Shown: positions 1 through 12,306 of the stretch, piece after piece | How positions within the stretch are numbered: the first letter of the stretch is position 1 | Layout: every line of letters begins with the position of its first letter | Assembly (NCBI GenBank): GCA_947561395.2 | Contig: OX387189.1 | Coordinates: 24,676,329 to 24,740,328 of the forward strand | From: Buxus sempervirens | Lineage: Eukaryota > Streptophyta > Magnoliopsida > Buxales > Buxaceae | Direction of reading: 5' to 3' | Length of the DNA stretch: 64,000 nucleotides | Made by a program: the position numbers and the translations under genes | The notes under the pieces: model-generated | What the model saw: the letters and a program-made list of their open reading frames with translations, nothing else | Databases searched by the model: none | Told to the model about the DNA's origin: nothing

Positions 1-582
1 ACTTCATTCAATAAACATGCATTCATTCAAACCAAATACACGAATAAACCAAAGACTCAGTTGTAAAACAGTGCCACTCACAAGTATTGAAGACCTTCTT
101 CAAGCTTCCGGCCATCTTTGGTGGATTTCATCTCGAGAGCTAAGCTGCTTGGCCGCCGCCCTAATTTCCTCCCGAGCAACAACCTTTTCCCGAATCCCCG
201 AAAAGTTTGTATGAGTTACCTATTTATAGACACCGCCAGGATTCAACCTAATTCACCCTTCACCCTCGGAATCCCCTTTCTACCCCTCATTAGTGTAGGG
301 CTTTCCCGGATTTATAAATATTGACCTATTTCTATTTATTTCCGGGTCCGGATACGCCTTACCTATTAATATTTCCACTTTATTTTCTTTAACACTGATG
401 ACCACAAATTCCTAGCAATAATAAATTGGATTTAACCTGTACCTAAATCTATATGTGCATATATTTTATTTTATCTACTATTATTATTTGTTTATTTTTA
501 TTTCTGTGACTGTTAATCTATTTTATTCTATTATTATTATTTTTTTTTAATTTTTTTTTCTACTCAAAGCTGGGGTTTTACA
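1..582 (-). mobile_element. Partial LTR of a Gypsy-type element, cut by the window edge
   Basis: Read on the minus strand this starts TGTAAAACCCCAG at position 582 and continues off the left edge. The start, the A/T-rich stretch after it, and the words GTAGATAAAATAAAATATATGCA-like and ATTTGTGGTCAT are shared with the solo LTR at 37138-39873, so the two belong to related families with TGTAA-GACCCC type LTR starts. A TATA-like TATAAATAG lies on the minus strand at 220-228. Only one end is visible, so target-site duplication and full length cannot be checked. Assignment to a Del/Tekay-like Gypsy lineage is a guess from LTR style. The small ORFs inside are not genes. Confidence 0.6.
220..228 (-). 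promoter_or_regulatory. TATA-like box in the partial LTR
   Basis: TATAAATAG on the minus strand about 355 bases inside the LTR start, a plausible core promoter of the element's U3/R region. Inference only. Confidence 0.4.
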
Positions 583-1086
583 TTATGTGACTTTCATTTA
601 GAGCATTTGCTGATTTTTAAAATATTTGTGATGGACCAGACTTGGTAAGCCAATCATAGGGTGTTAACAGAGGAGAGGTCCAACTAATCCTAGAAACTGA
701 ACTTATTTTATTGAAAGGTTCAAGGTATTATCTGTTTAGGAATTCTTACCATTTATCCTGAATTGAACACATAAATATCCAATTTATGATAGATGCTCGA
801 TACCTGCTACAGAAAACTCTGCTTATGTTGTTTGTATTGCTATATCTTTGAGGCTTTGTCACTTTCTCAGCCCCCAAGCTCCAGTGTAATACTATTTTTA
901 AATCATTAATGACATATCTTTTGTGCCATTAACTTGACTTATAATAGTTAATCTTTTGGAAAATGATTTGCTTCATTGAAATGTTGTTTCAGTGACAACT
1001 GAAAAGTGAGTAAAGAGTATCTAGGGCAACCTCCGTAAACAATGAGCCACAACAATGTTCGGTTGTAATGGTAACAAGGATTTTCA

Positions 1087-1258
1087 AATCAAAGGAGATG
1101 AACATGAGTAAAGATTCTAGTCCAAGGAAGGAGGAACCTATATACTTGGAATTTAGAGATTTTGACAAATTTTTGAATCAAAGGAGACAAGCATGAGTAA
1201 AGATTCTAGTCCAAGAAAGTAGGAACCTATATACTTGGGATTTAGAGATTTTGACAAA
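1087..1258. repeat. Two-copy tandem duplication, 89-bp period
   Basis: The block beginning AATCAAAGGAGA at 1087 is repeated from 1176 with a few substitutions, including the phrase AGTAAAGATTCTAGTCCAAG in both copies. No coding potential is kept. Confidence 0.85.
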
Positions 1259-1900
1259 GAAAGAGGTTAGATTTAGTAAATATAATGAAGAGAAAGAAAA
1301 TTTATGTAACTTGTATGCAAGAGACTAAAATAGCAAGGAGATACAGCTGAAGAGTTTCAGAATGAAATCTCTAGCATATCGGGAAAGGAAACAGTAGCAA
1401 TAGTGTAGGAATTATGAAATATAGTGACTTAATAATATAACTGTTGGAAGAATTAGTGATAGGTTTTGAAATAGCTAGATTTGTTTTACAGCTAGAGATT
1501 TTTAACATCAATGGTGCCATGCACCTTCCCTAGGATTTAAAAAAAAAAAGGAACATTAAAAATAAATTTTAAGTAGAAATTAATTGTTTAATGTAAGGAA
1601 TTCTCAGTAGGAATAGGACATTTATATCAAGATCTAAATGATCCTATTAGAGAGGAGAGTGAAGTTTATGATAGAGTATGTGGAGGAGGGAGCTTTGAAC
1701 CTAGGAATAATATGGGGGAGGCAATCCTTAGATTATAATGACTTTATTGCATTAGAAAATACTTTCTTCAAAAGAGCCTGGGTGGGTCGGACTTGGTTTC
1801 AATAAGTTTGGGCTTGGGATAAACTAAAATAAGTTAGCACAAAATGGAGACTGGCTGAGCTAAAACCCAAACCAGTGGGCCAGAGCTAAAATCCAAGCCT

Positions 1901-1995
1901 GAGCCCAAGTGGAGTATGAACTCAAGGCTGGCTCACATGCTAAAACCCAAACTAGTGAGCCCAAATGGAGCATGAACTCAAGGCCGGCCCACATG
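1901..1995. repeat. Imperfect tandem duplication, 56-bp period
   Basis: GAGCCCAAGTGGAG at 1901 recurs as GAGCCCAAATGGAG at 1957, followed by the same GAACTCAAGG phrase. A more diverged related word lies just upstream from about 1845. Confidence 0.75.
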
Positions 1996-2593
1996 AAATG
2001 CATTTTCAATGAAGTGGTTGATAAAAATTTCGGGAAAAAAAGAAAGAAAGAAAAATTTTGTTTTGTAACAGCCTATTATTTGGGAACTAGAGAAGTTACT
2101 TTACCTTTATGAACTCTGTTTTTTATCTAATATTTTTCAAGATCAAATAATATCGAACAATATTAATGCTAAGGGATGATGGAGTTGGCTCGGTCAAGTA
2201 ACAAGTCTAGCTAACCTCCTTTTGGGCATCTCTAGGCTTTAAGGCTGTAAAAGCTTCAACCTTATCCCAACCTGACTTACCAAACCCAAATCCAAACTGA
2301 ATAACAAGTTTGGCTTCCTATTGGGGTTGGTTCTAGCAAGCTTGGCAAAAGTTGCAGCTCTAGTTAAACATCTAATAATCTTCAAGACTAGAGTAAAACT
2401 GGAGCCAATTTGAATTTTTCTTCTTATATTTAGTAGTTTGTAAAGATAAGAAAGTTATTCAAAGTGAAAGTCTTGCTTTAAAATATAGGTTGATGATAAT
2501 GAATGTTCATATTATGAGTTGAAAGAGAGAAGAAATATAATGAAAAATTCTCCAAGAATAAAGTGGTAGAATCCAGAAACAAGAGCAGCAAAT

Positions 2594-2735
2594 GGTCTTT
2601 CTTGGGTAATGCCTTCAAACTTTTGGCATCCTTTCTTTTAGGACATGGTATTTCTTGGGTAATGCCTTCAAACTTTTGGCATCCTTTCTTTCAGGACATG
2701 GTCTTTCTTGGGTAATATCTTCAAACTTTAATAGG
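2594..2735. repeat. Tandem repeat, 53-bp period, about 2.7 copies
   Basis: Units start at 2594, 2647 and 2700 with GGTCTTTCTTGGGTAAT or near variants. The first two are almost identical over the full 53 bp and the third is partial. Confidence 0.9.
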
Positions 2736-3700
2736 ATTCTCTACTAGGTTTAGGCCAGAGGAAATGTAGGGAAAGGCTTGCATTACCTTGGAGTACCTTT
2801 GGCTATTCATTTAGTCATTTGGAAACGAAGAAATTCTCTTTATTTTTTAAGGAGTGAAGGATGGAGTAGCTTTAGTTTTAGAAGTGCCTTTTCCTTGATT
2901 TTTGGTGGGAATTCATTGTTCTCGAGTTAAATGATGTTTCATATTCAGATTTTGCAGATGATTGGAATGCTTTTTTTCCCCTCCTTAATTTACTTCACTG
3001 GTAGAAAAAAACCTTTGACATAAATATAAATTTATTCATCAAAAATTAGTAAATAACAATATATGTAAACTCTTGAAGGCAAACAATATAAAATAGTTGA
3101 AAAGGAGATTACCAATACTAGAAATCTTTATTCAAATATAGTAATACTTCTACTCCAATACATAGGCAGAAAAATTCACGTCTTTGAGATATAAAAATTG
3201 TGTGGCTTTTTTCCTTTAATTTGCAACACCAAAAGCTTCACTTTATCTCTCTCTCTCTTCATGGTTTGTCCAACAAGCTTTGGGTGCAGTTTTGATATGT
3301 TGTTCTCATGAAACCCAACATTGGAAGGATCATTGTGACATATAGGGATATAGGATGTCTTGTTTTGCATCCAATTTCTTCCATTTTTCTTTCACAAAAG
3401 GTATTTGACTTGGATTCTGCATCATTTGTTAGAATATACTGCGTTGGGTCCACTGGTGTTATACATTTGAGTGAGATGTTGAGTCGCTAATAAGGGAGCG
3501 AAGTGATGGAATTTTGAAAATAGAACACGTGCTAGAATTTGAGGGAAGATAACGGAGGACATGAACAGTTCTGCTATGAAAATTTATTTAGAAGTGATGA
3601 GTGTCTTCTAGAAAAGAACCCATCAAACTATTCTGTTGCTAAAATGGGCAAGTTTTTTATTTTCTTTTTTTTTTTAAAAGAATATGAGTAAGAAAGAAGT

Positions 3701-3962
3701 ACCAGTGAACACAGTACAGAATATTTACAATTTCTCAACCCCCTAAAACAATCATATTTAAGTATAATTTTTCAATAGACCAATGTGAGATCTTTATGGT
3801 TTGTGCATCCGAAGTTTCCATTCGATTGTGCTTTGCCTTCTACTCTTTTCAACTTTGCTCTAAGTTCTGTCACTTTGTCTTCTGCTTCCTGGGGCTGTGC
3901 TTCAAGCTCCTCAATCATATTTCAAGATGACAGCACCAGTGAACACAGTACAGAATATTTAC
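3701..3962. repeat. 28-bp exact direct repeat bracketing 206 bp
   Basis: ACCAGTGAACACAGTACAGA followed by ATATTTAC occurs at 3701-3728 and again at 3935-3962. The enclosed segment has no obvious terminal inverted repeat. It may be a duplication scar or a filler copy at a repaired break. Confidence 0.8.
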
Positions 3963-5089
3963 TAAGATTCACGTGTTGGATTCTTAGTTTGTGTTTCTCT
4001 TTGTCATGTAGTTTAAAAACTCCCTTGGCAACTACTTCATTATAGCCATTTGGATTTATATTTTGAAATTTAATGTGTGTTTTAAATTCCTTGAAAATAA
4101 ATTAGGATATTGTCATTGCAATTGCAATGCCTGGAGTAACTACTTCAATTATATTTAGATAAATTATATTGGTACATAGGCCAACCACGTGCGAAGCACG
4201 TGGAGGGCAAAACTAGTCAATAACAAAATACGAGGGCTATGATGCAAAGTGTATTGTAGTTCACGTCATCTCATAAACTATCATATATAGAAATTGCAGA
4301 ATACATGTTTTGTGCATTTGGAGGTAAATAAGGATGGACTGCCCTGCATGTCTATCTTAATTTATAACATGTGCAAAACGCATTTCATATCAGCGTTATC
4401 ACATAATGATAGCTTCTAGGGAGAAGTCCTTTGGTGTTTAAGCAATTTTTTTTTATCATTCTTCACCGATGTTGTGTTGGTAATTTATTATACTTCCTGT
4501 GCATGCACATGTTCTTTCCTGTGTACTTCATGCATCAAGATAAATGGACTTGTTCAGAAAGGAGATTTGTGTGGTTGTACAAAGAAATAAGATAGAGAAA
4601 AAACATACAGTTTTTAGATGCCTCTAATTATAGCAAAACAAAGTATATTACTTTTGTTTAAACCTCCTTTGAGGAACAGCTCTAGATTATGGCACAAAGA
4701 GCTTGATTCAGGAATTTTTGTTAGATTAGAATACAAATTTCCAATCTCTATTTCTTTGTACTTGGTGTAAGCTGCTTGCTAGACCATTCTCAAGCATTCC
4801 TTGTATTATGTACTTATATTTAATCGTCAAAGCTAGTAAGGATATTTAAGTCTTTTCCTTTTGTATGTCAACAGAATAAGACACCTGAGAATGGTAGTAA
4901 ATGGCCTAGAGATCCTTATTGTGTTGCCAAAAATTTCCAAATTTATAAGACACTTGTCATAGAAATCCTTCTTCATGATAAAAACATGAATTTCTAATCC
5001 TTCATGTACGTGTTGCGGTTTGGTAAAGTCTTCGTTGCTATTTAGGTTTTCTTTTTTTGTTTCTACATTTTTCTCTTCTGTTTTTACAG

Positions 5090-5215
5090 GCTGCATTAGG
5101 AACTAAAGGAGGGTCAAGTGGTTCCCCAGTCATTGATTGGCAAGGAAGGGCTGTGGCTCTGAAAGTAGGAAGCAAATCATCAAGTGCTTCTGCATTTTTG
5201 TTGCCTCTAGAACGG
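5090..5215 (+). CDS. Single exon of a DEG7-like (DegP-type) serine protease
   Basis: A 126-bp block of 42 complete codons sits between a pyrimidine-rich acceptor ending TTTTTACAG and a donor GTAAGTATT. Its translation begins [20 protein letters not shown] and ends [13 protein letters not shown]. This matches, from memory of the family, the part of plant DEG7/Protease Do-like 7 that carries the nucleophile serine (the GSSGSP motif replaces GNSGGP of classical DegP). DEG7 proteins are around 1000 residues, so this is about 4 percent of the protein. I found neither the preceding exon (His/Asp of the triad) nor the following one in the window. It is either one exon of a gene with very long introns or a captured or relict fragment. 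The frame is open and both splice sites look intact. Confidence 0.75.
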
Positions 5216-8200
5216 GTAAGTATTTATTCTCTAGTATCTATAATGTGTCATGCTGTAAGTATTTAGGCCATGGCATATGATATGCATTGTAATTTTTGGT
5301 ATTCGTTTTGTTGTCTTCAATTTCTTTCAAAAATCAAAAGATTAGATCAATAAGTTCAATTTATCAAGATCAATTCTTTTAGGGACTCTAGAAGTACTGA
5401 GACAAATCAACAGACGCCCCCTGGCTTGAGATCTGTACCTATGTTCAACAAATACCGCCTACCGGGCTCTGCCGAGGAATAGCTTTCGGATTATCATCCG
5501 ACTGCGATTGAAGGCAACCTAGGGGAACTAACTGGTATTTGGAAAGTCCCTTCAATTGATCTGATTTATTGATCTATTTGATCTAATCGGATGTTCAAAT
5601 AGATCTGCCTTTTAGTTAATAGTTTCAATATTCAATTTGCTAATTTTCTATCTGCTTAGATTATTTCTTCGTGTGTTTAAGTTAACGATCCTAGACATAG
5701 CGGTATCGAGCCACCATCTAATAATTTATGATTTTAAGACATAGGGTGAAATTATAAATGTAAAGTTTGCAAATCATGATATATGGTGTTATTGGCATGC
5801 GAATAATTATGTAGTCTCAATATTATTGCACCATCAAGGTTTTGTAGAAGTTACTTATACATGCTTTCTTTTCGTGGTTTAAAAACCTTATATCTTCTAC
5901 CTCTTATTTTAAATGTTTATAGTTTTTAGCTCTAGTGGCATGTATATGGAATGAATGAAGAATGTATAATGTAATTTAATTTTGAGTACTTAAAGGTGAT
6001 TGGGGTCAGTGGTATGGTCTTGGGGTAATCCCATAGACCTGGGGTTTTCGCCTTCAATCGTCGTGTTTTAATTCTCTTAGCAATCCATGCGATCCTATGC
6101 TATTATGAGGAATGTATTATTCCATCTCTTATTCAAACTGAACTTATTGTTGTGATGCCAGGCCTTTTTTGAACCTTACCCTTGCCGGATACCATATTGA
6201 TTTTGCCTATGAACTTCTAACAAGAAGAAGGCCGCAATATGTTGTGATCAACTTGCCAGTTGCCACACTGTAACCCAAATCTTTCTGGTGGTTCTCCTAT
6301 AAGTTATTGTAAGACTCTGAGTTTTATTGACCTTTCTAACTCGTATTGCTTCTTGGAAGGAGACATGATTCCTTTAGAATCAATTCTTGTGAAACATTTA
6401 ATACGATGTGGTTAAAAAAAAGAAAAATGTTTGGTAAAGACAGTAAAAAGCACTTTCATGTGAAGTATAAAATGTGAACGAGAGGGAGAGATAAATCTGG
6501 GTTAAGTAGGAGACATCAATAAGAGAGAGATTAGGGGGATTTTGTTTTTGGGTTTTTTCTGCATTGCTTATTTGTATGGATCTTATGTGAGAGATCTATG
6601 CTAGATAGAAAATGTTAATGGGAGTTTTACAGAAAGCCCTATGTTTAAAATAGGTATTGAAGGGTTTATATTGAGGGCAAATGAGACCTTATGATAAGTT
6701 CCATTTAAACTCTAAACTGATTCCTGAATAAACATGAATTGAAAAGTAAGAAATTAATAGCTTGTAAAGATTGAGATGCGATGATTCTTTTGGAATTGCT
6801 TCTAGCATGTTTACCAAATGTTTATTTATAAATTCGAAGCACCTTTTCAACCTAGGAATCACTTTCATCAGAAAGGCAAAGCCAAAAATACCCCTAATGT
6901 GTTAAGATCTGTGTATGAGTTATTGAAATGATAGTCACTTATGTTGCCCTTCAATACTTGTTAAATGGAAAGTTAGTTGTTCCTCAAATAGAAATCTTGT
7001 TTTTAGTTTGTTAAGGTAGTGGTGGACTGTGTTATGATTCAGTACTAGGATTTGTTATGAAATTCTCTTTATTTCTGATTGATGTAGAATTACGAATGGT
7101 TGTCTTGGGGTTTAGTACAATCTTGGCTTTGGGAAAGTGCTGGCTTTTATTTCCTGTTGTGGAAATTACCTTGAACCTAAATTTCATACAAAATTTTCCT
7201 TTAATGTTGCTTGCAAAGGAAAAAATTTATAAGTTGCTAGTTAGTTTAGACTGCACAATGGAAGGAGAAATCACAATATTGAGAAGTTGTAATTAATTGT
7301 CATATTAATAAAATCAAGAGAAAAATCACATTACCATTCGATGCTAAAATGAGAGTATTATTTTCAACCACTGAAAAGGGAGAACATGATAAGATTTTGG
7401 ACTAACACATGCCAACTCATAAATACATGGAGCTAGACAAACCCAAAAAGCACCTGACAAAATCCTAATAAAAGCTTGATTGCACCAGCCTAAATGGGTT
7501 CCAGTACAGTTTTTCTTTGCTGTAGGCCCAAAGTAAGCCTGCCTCAGACCACCTTAATTTAAAATATACAATAAATATTATATAGATATTATCTGATACT
7601 AACCTCAAACATATGCACTGTTAAATGATTTATACAGCCAATAAATCATGTCATAATAACTTAAATGAACAGATAACCCAAACCTAAGCTCTAATGGACC
7701 AGACTACTGTTTTATAAAGAACGGATATACAGTTAAGCGGAAATAAATACATAATAATTTTATCTGGCAGTAGAGAATGCTGATATGAAGCCATAAAAAA
7801 ATGAATAATTTTGTGATGTAACAAAAACATGCCCTTTAGTGTATGGAGCTCCAAGCATATCTTTAGCTTGCATCAATCTGAAATGAAGCCAGCTTGAATT
7901 AAAAAGATAAATCTTTAGGTTGGGGTCAGGCTCAATTCATACTGGAAACAGTTTGGACTGATTAACTTCAAGTTGGGCTAATCCCTAATAGGTCAAAAAC
8001 CACACCCAATCCACTCTATTTCCTTTGTTTGGAAAATACAGCCCCAAATTTTGATGCTGAAGCAGATTTTGATCAGGAGTTCATCAAGGTATTTCATAGA
8101 ATAAAAAGAAATAAATAACTAACAATGACAACAAGAATGATTGGAATTAATCAGTACAACTCTTGATATCTTGTGTAATGTTATCTTCTTTTTTCCTCTT

Positions 8201-9212
8201 CAAATTTTGATTTTTTTTTTAATTTTGAGCTTTTCTTCTTCCTCAAATTTCCATTTTTTAATATTTTTCTAATATAAATATTGCATTTAAATATTTGGTA
8301 AAACACATTAATTATTGCTAGCTGTTGATTTAAAGTATTAGCCTACTTGCCTCTCCTCCCTCCCTCTATGATTTAAAGTATTGCCAAATACTGATATGGG
8401 TTGGCCAACCTGTATTGGCGTTAGAATGACTAGACGTAGGACATATAAAGGCATGCATAGTTTTTTAGGTAATACTTAAAAGATCCCTTGATACTAGCTG
8501 AAACTAATCTAGTGCTATAGTGATTTGGATAGGCCATTTTGGACTGGCATAAGGTTGGCTGTATGGGTAAGGATACTAATTATTTAAAGTTTAAACTCTT
8601 CCTCATCTTATCCTTTATCTCTGTGAGAGTTTTTTATTCCATGTGCGTTCATGAGTTTTTTTTAGTGCTATTTTGTGGCTGTATTGTACTCTAAAATATT
8701 TTTTAAATTTTAGCCATGATTTGTTGATAGTGACATGGTCATTAAGGGAAAAATGATCCCAACTCCTAAAAGACATCCATGTTAGTGATGTGGACAAGTT
8801 AGAGATCATCATGAATCAGGTTCTTATTGGCAACCGAGCTCCTAGGAAGCTGGTGATCTCTCTATATTGTAATTTTTTATCTTTCTCGAACTTTTGTACA
8901 CGGGATTGAAACCTATCATAGGGATTTCTATTCTCCGCGTTAGATTAGAAAAGTGTTATATCAAAGAACAATAGATTTTGTTATAGGAAGAGAGCTCATG
9001 AGGTATTATGGCCATAGAGGGACAATAATAGCCTTGTCACAATTGATATTATGGTTTTGCACTTCTGCCTTCAATTTTCCTCTTTTGTTAGCTGCTAGCT
9101 ATGGCTATTTGCTTATGAATGTTAGCTGTGGCTATTTGTTTATCAAACACATGCCATGAGATCATTGCAGGCTAGCAGTGGCTATTTGCAAAGCCATGGA
9201 AGCAACCCTAAA
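5216..9212. other. Stretch without a recognisable gene
   Basis: A/T-rich, with no long ORF. A patch around 5395-5560 has higher GC and a different word usage from its surroundings but resembles nothing I can name. An exon-like block at 8041-8089 (after ...TACAG, before GTATTT) is too short to assign. Could be the downstream intron of the protease gene or intergenic DNA. Confidence 0.4.
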
Positions 9213-9521
9213 CTTTGAACATGGCTGACTCGAAAATGTTTTGATGAGTTGACATATAAAGTTGAGTAGACGCCAGGATTCCCCCAATGTGATTGGGAGT
9301 AGGGACTTTAAAATCCTAATATTCTCTTTATCCCCCACCCACATATGGTATGTGTGTCCCAAATTACACTCTTATGACATCCTTGTACCCTCTTATTTAA
9401 ACCAAACGAAACCCACATTATCTAGATTTTATTCCAAAGGCGAACAAGGAATAGAATACTTCTTTATAGTTTGCCAAACTTCCAAAAGGATTTTCTTCTT
9501 TTGTCTTAAGCTCATCAACTC

Positions 9522-10716
9522 CTCATGCCTAAACTTTTAACTTTGGGGAAGTTTGCAAAAATGTGGAATAATAAGTCAATATAAGGCTACATTCTTCTCA
9601 TAACTTGTCTTTGAGATGAGTTAGAAATTAGTCTTATATTTGATTTGTTTTCAGAGCTAAGTCTTCAAAGAAAATCTCAAGTTTTAAGTCATCAAAACTT
9701 AAATAATCTTCGTGTTCTACCCCAAGAAAAGATCCTCCAAATAAGTGCATAGGTTTCTTGGGAACCTTGGAATCCCAAGCTTTTAAAAAGTCCTTTTGTG
9801 GGTCATTTGGAAACGATTGAATTCCAAGCAAATAACAACTCAAAATCAGAAATAAAAAGAATAAAAATTAAAAAAAAATCAACTTCTTTAAAGCAACTTG
9901 TGCTTCTTTTTCAACTCAAAGATTTTCAAAGAAGGTTCAAAAAAACATCATAGGCATGTGAAAGCTTTTGAATTTCAAATTTTATCAAGTTTATCATAGG
10001 CCTCTGAAAGCCTTTGAATTTCAGATTTTTAAGCTTCATAGGCCCTTAGAAGCTTGATTAATTCCATCAATCTTTTTCGGCCTTTGAAAGCCTTGGAATT
10101 TCAAAAAATCAATTCATAGGACAACTGAAGGCCTTTAAACTTCAGATTTCATGGGCCACCAGTAACCTTTGAATCCCAGATTTTTACAAGCCTTAGGAAA
10201 GCTTGAGTAATTCTTAATTTCATAGGTCTTCTAAAGCCTTAATTTAGAAACTCATGGGATTGTTGGAAGCCTAAACTTCCAGATTTTTCAAAACTTCATA
10301 GATATGAGGAAGCCTGCATAATTCCTCAACTCATAAGATGGCTGGAAGCCTGAAATTCAAGATTCTTCAAAAACTTCATAAGCCCTTGGACGCTTGCGCT
10401 CATTCCAAGAAATTTGTATAGGCCTAAGGAAGCCTCTTAATTCCTTAACACATAGGACCTCTGGAAGCCTGAAATTTCAGAATCTTATCTTCATAAGCCT
10501 CTAGAAGCTTGTGTGATTCTAGAAGCTTATGAAGGTCCCTGAAAGCCTGTGTAATTCCAGGAAGCTTTGGAAGCCTAAATTCCAAGTTCATAAGCCCTTG
10601 GAAGCTTGAGTAATTCGAAGACAATCCTGATTTGTCTAAAAACTTTCATTTTAGACATTTTATATCTTGTGGGACATGTTGGAAGCCCTAAAATATTCCA
10701 ACAATTCTTTGCACTT
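9522..10716 (+). repeat. Fragment of Tat-family leader with a hairpin array, present only in the left arm
   Basis: From about 9780 to 10690 the sequence is homologous to the leader of the gag-only Tat element at 41390-42000 (for example TTGAATTCCAAGCAAATAA and TTGGAAGCCCTAAAATATTCC words). It holds about 20 short hairpins with loops of GCCTNNGAA or GCTTG type. Examples: CTTGGGA/TCCCAAG at 9757-9779, CTGAAG/CTTCAG at 10125-10145, TGAGGAA/TTCCTCA at 10305-10328, TGTCTAAAA/TTTTAGACA at 10633-10657. It was either inserted in the left arm or deleted from the right arm; the join points share little sequence. Confidence 0.75.
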
Positions 10717-11871
10717 CAAACATATATAAACCATTCCACCTTCTTCCATCTTCTTATAATCCTTACTGTTCTATAGGAGCACTCCAAACTACTCCCCTCT
10801 ATCTGGTCTTTTTGTTCATCACTCTTGGATTACTATCCTTCACGACCCAAAAAAACCAAACTAAAACAAACTAAGTACTAGAATTTATCGCCGAATGACT
10901 GGGGTTTGGGTGTTTGAGAACGGCGTATTTCGCCGCAAGGACCCAACAGCTGAGACTTCGGAAGGATGACAGGCGAACGCTCGCAAGAAGGTGTTAAGTT
11001 CATGTTCCCACCAAGGAAGTCATATCTTATTACTCCTCATTAGAGGAAATCCTTTTTAGGTTAGGTTGGGAGAGGTACTATGATGATCCAGATCTCTTTC
11101 AGTTCCACAAGAGTATGACCGTTGATCTCATCTCTCTGCCTAGAAAATTAGGATTCTTTTGCCTAGAGAATTCTCCAAGTTCAAGTCATTTCTTCCTTGG
11201 AGTTATTGTCGTTAAGAATCCTTTCTTCCTTGGAGTTATTGGAGCCGATCCGCAACCGCATATAGATATTACAAATTAATTGTATTTGGGATAGCTTGAA
11301 AGATGCTCAACAACTTGTCCAAGCATTCGATTTGAACAAGATGATGCTGACTGTAACGGCCCTAGCAATACGAAACGCAGATACTCAATGGATGGAGATT
11401 GTTCTTTGATATAAAAAAATTGTAATGGGTTTCAGAGTAGAACTTGGAATTGATTGCGATATTGTTTCCTTTGGATTGCAGTTGGGGAGCTACTAACTCC
11501 ATTAGCATTGGCAGGGTTAGAGGACAGCCTTCTGTTGGAGGATATTAGTATAAAGGTTGAAGGTAATGACAGGAAAGGCCTAAAGCATCCCAAAAGCTGA
11601 ATTTGGAGTAAGCTCTATCGAAGTTGCATTCGGATTAAGCTCACATGCGTAGTATCCTAGCCTGTTAAAGATGCAGCTGGATTGTGGGGATGCAATAGGT
11701 TATGCATTGAGTGCCCCAACTGGGCGTACAGACCTGAGTCTGTGGAAGAGGTTTTACTTGAATGGGATTGGAATTTGAATCTCAATGAGCTTGATTACTG
11801 GCCACCACATGTCATGATATGAGTATCAAAATGCGAGTAGACTTGTGCAGTTGCTTTAAGGATGTGACACT

Positions 11872-12138
11872 TTAATAATACGGGATGATGCGGCTATTCA
11901 ACGCATCCTCAAAGCGACTGGAAGAGTCTACTCTTATTTTAGTACTTATATCATTCTCTGGTGCAGGATAGTAATCTTCTTTCAGCTGTACATCCCTGAG
12001 ATTGGAGATCCTGAGAAAAAACATCATGAAGTGCTCATGGGTTGTGCTATGGATGAAGGGTTTTCTTAAAGTGGCACATTCTGTAAGCAACCCAGCAGCA
12101 AGGAGAGAGAGGGTCCTCTGGTGTACATCCAGTTGCAC
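11872..12138 (-). pseudogene. 88-codon relic ORF, left-arm copy
   Basis: Encodes 88 residues from MQLDVHQRTL to SRIIPYY, the same length and register as the copy at 12307-12573 in the other arm; the two are divergently oriented around the spacer. The C-terminal part (SRFEDALNSR region) vaguely recalls the tail of plant F-box/LRR-type proteins, but I cannot assign it firmly. About a quarter of the residues differ between the arms, which does not look like strong purifying selection. Probably the 3' end of a decayed gene duplicated with the arm. Confidence 0.35.
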
Positions 12139-12140
12139 AT

Positions 12141-12306
12141 CCTCAAGAAAAAAAGTACATCCAGTTCACAAAAAAAATTTAAAAAAGAAAGTACATTTGG
12201 TTCACAAAAAATTAAAAAAGAGACAGAGGGAGAGGAAAGAAGTGGTCAACTCTCAATTGCCTGGAAAAGGGAGAGTTTGAAAGCGTGGCAGAAATGGAAA
12301 TGAGCA
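12141..12306. other. Spacer at the centre of the inverted duplication
   Basis: About 166 bp, A/G-rich on the plus strand, with a short internal repeat (AAAGTACATCCAGTTCACAAAAAA and AAAGTACATTTGGTTCACAAAAAA, split here as partial words). It has no reverse-complement partner and separates the two arms. Confidence 0.7.

Larger units (their letters stand above)
583..5089. other. Gene-free A/T-rich stretch, possibly intronic or intergenic
   Basis: No open frame longer than about 90 codons and no recognisable domain on either strand. It contains small tandem or spaced duplications listed separately (1087-1258, 1901-1995, 2594-2735, 3701-3962). If the exon at 5090-5215 belongs to a living gene, part of this stretch would be its upstream intron, but I could not find another exon of that gene here. 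Confidence 0.5.
9213..12140 (+). repeat. Left arm of a large inverted duplication
   Basis: The arm is the reverse complement of 12307-13430 joined to 23851-24478. Matching landmarks: the ATGGCTGACTCGAAAATG word at 9220 versus its complement near 24470; the AACGGCGTATTTC/GCGGTGAAATACGCCGTT pair near 10920 and 23940; the block at 11983-12138 versus 12307-12470. The arm is longer than its partner by about 1.2 kb because 9522-10716 has no counterpart on the right. It also keeps the unoccupied target site of the Copia element at about 11025. Divergence between arms looks like roughly 10 percent by eye, so this is not a recent duplication. Confidence 0.9.

Noticed and set aside
6000-6075. SINE-like phrase (AGTGGTATGGTCTTGGGGTAA, then GGGGTTTTCGCCTTCAATCG in separate words)
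   Set aside because: Recalls Pol III A and B boxes of plant SINEs, but the B box does not match GGTTCGANNCC and no poly-A/T tail or TSD was found.
8041-8089. Exon-like block after TACAG and before GTATTT, open in one frame
   Set aside because: About 45 bases, no recognised family, and splice-like dinucleotides are common by chance in A/T-rich DNA.
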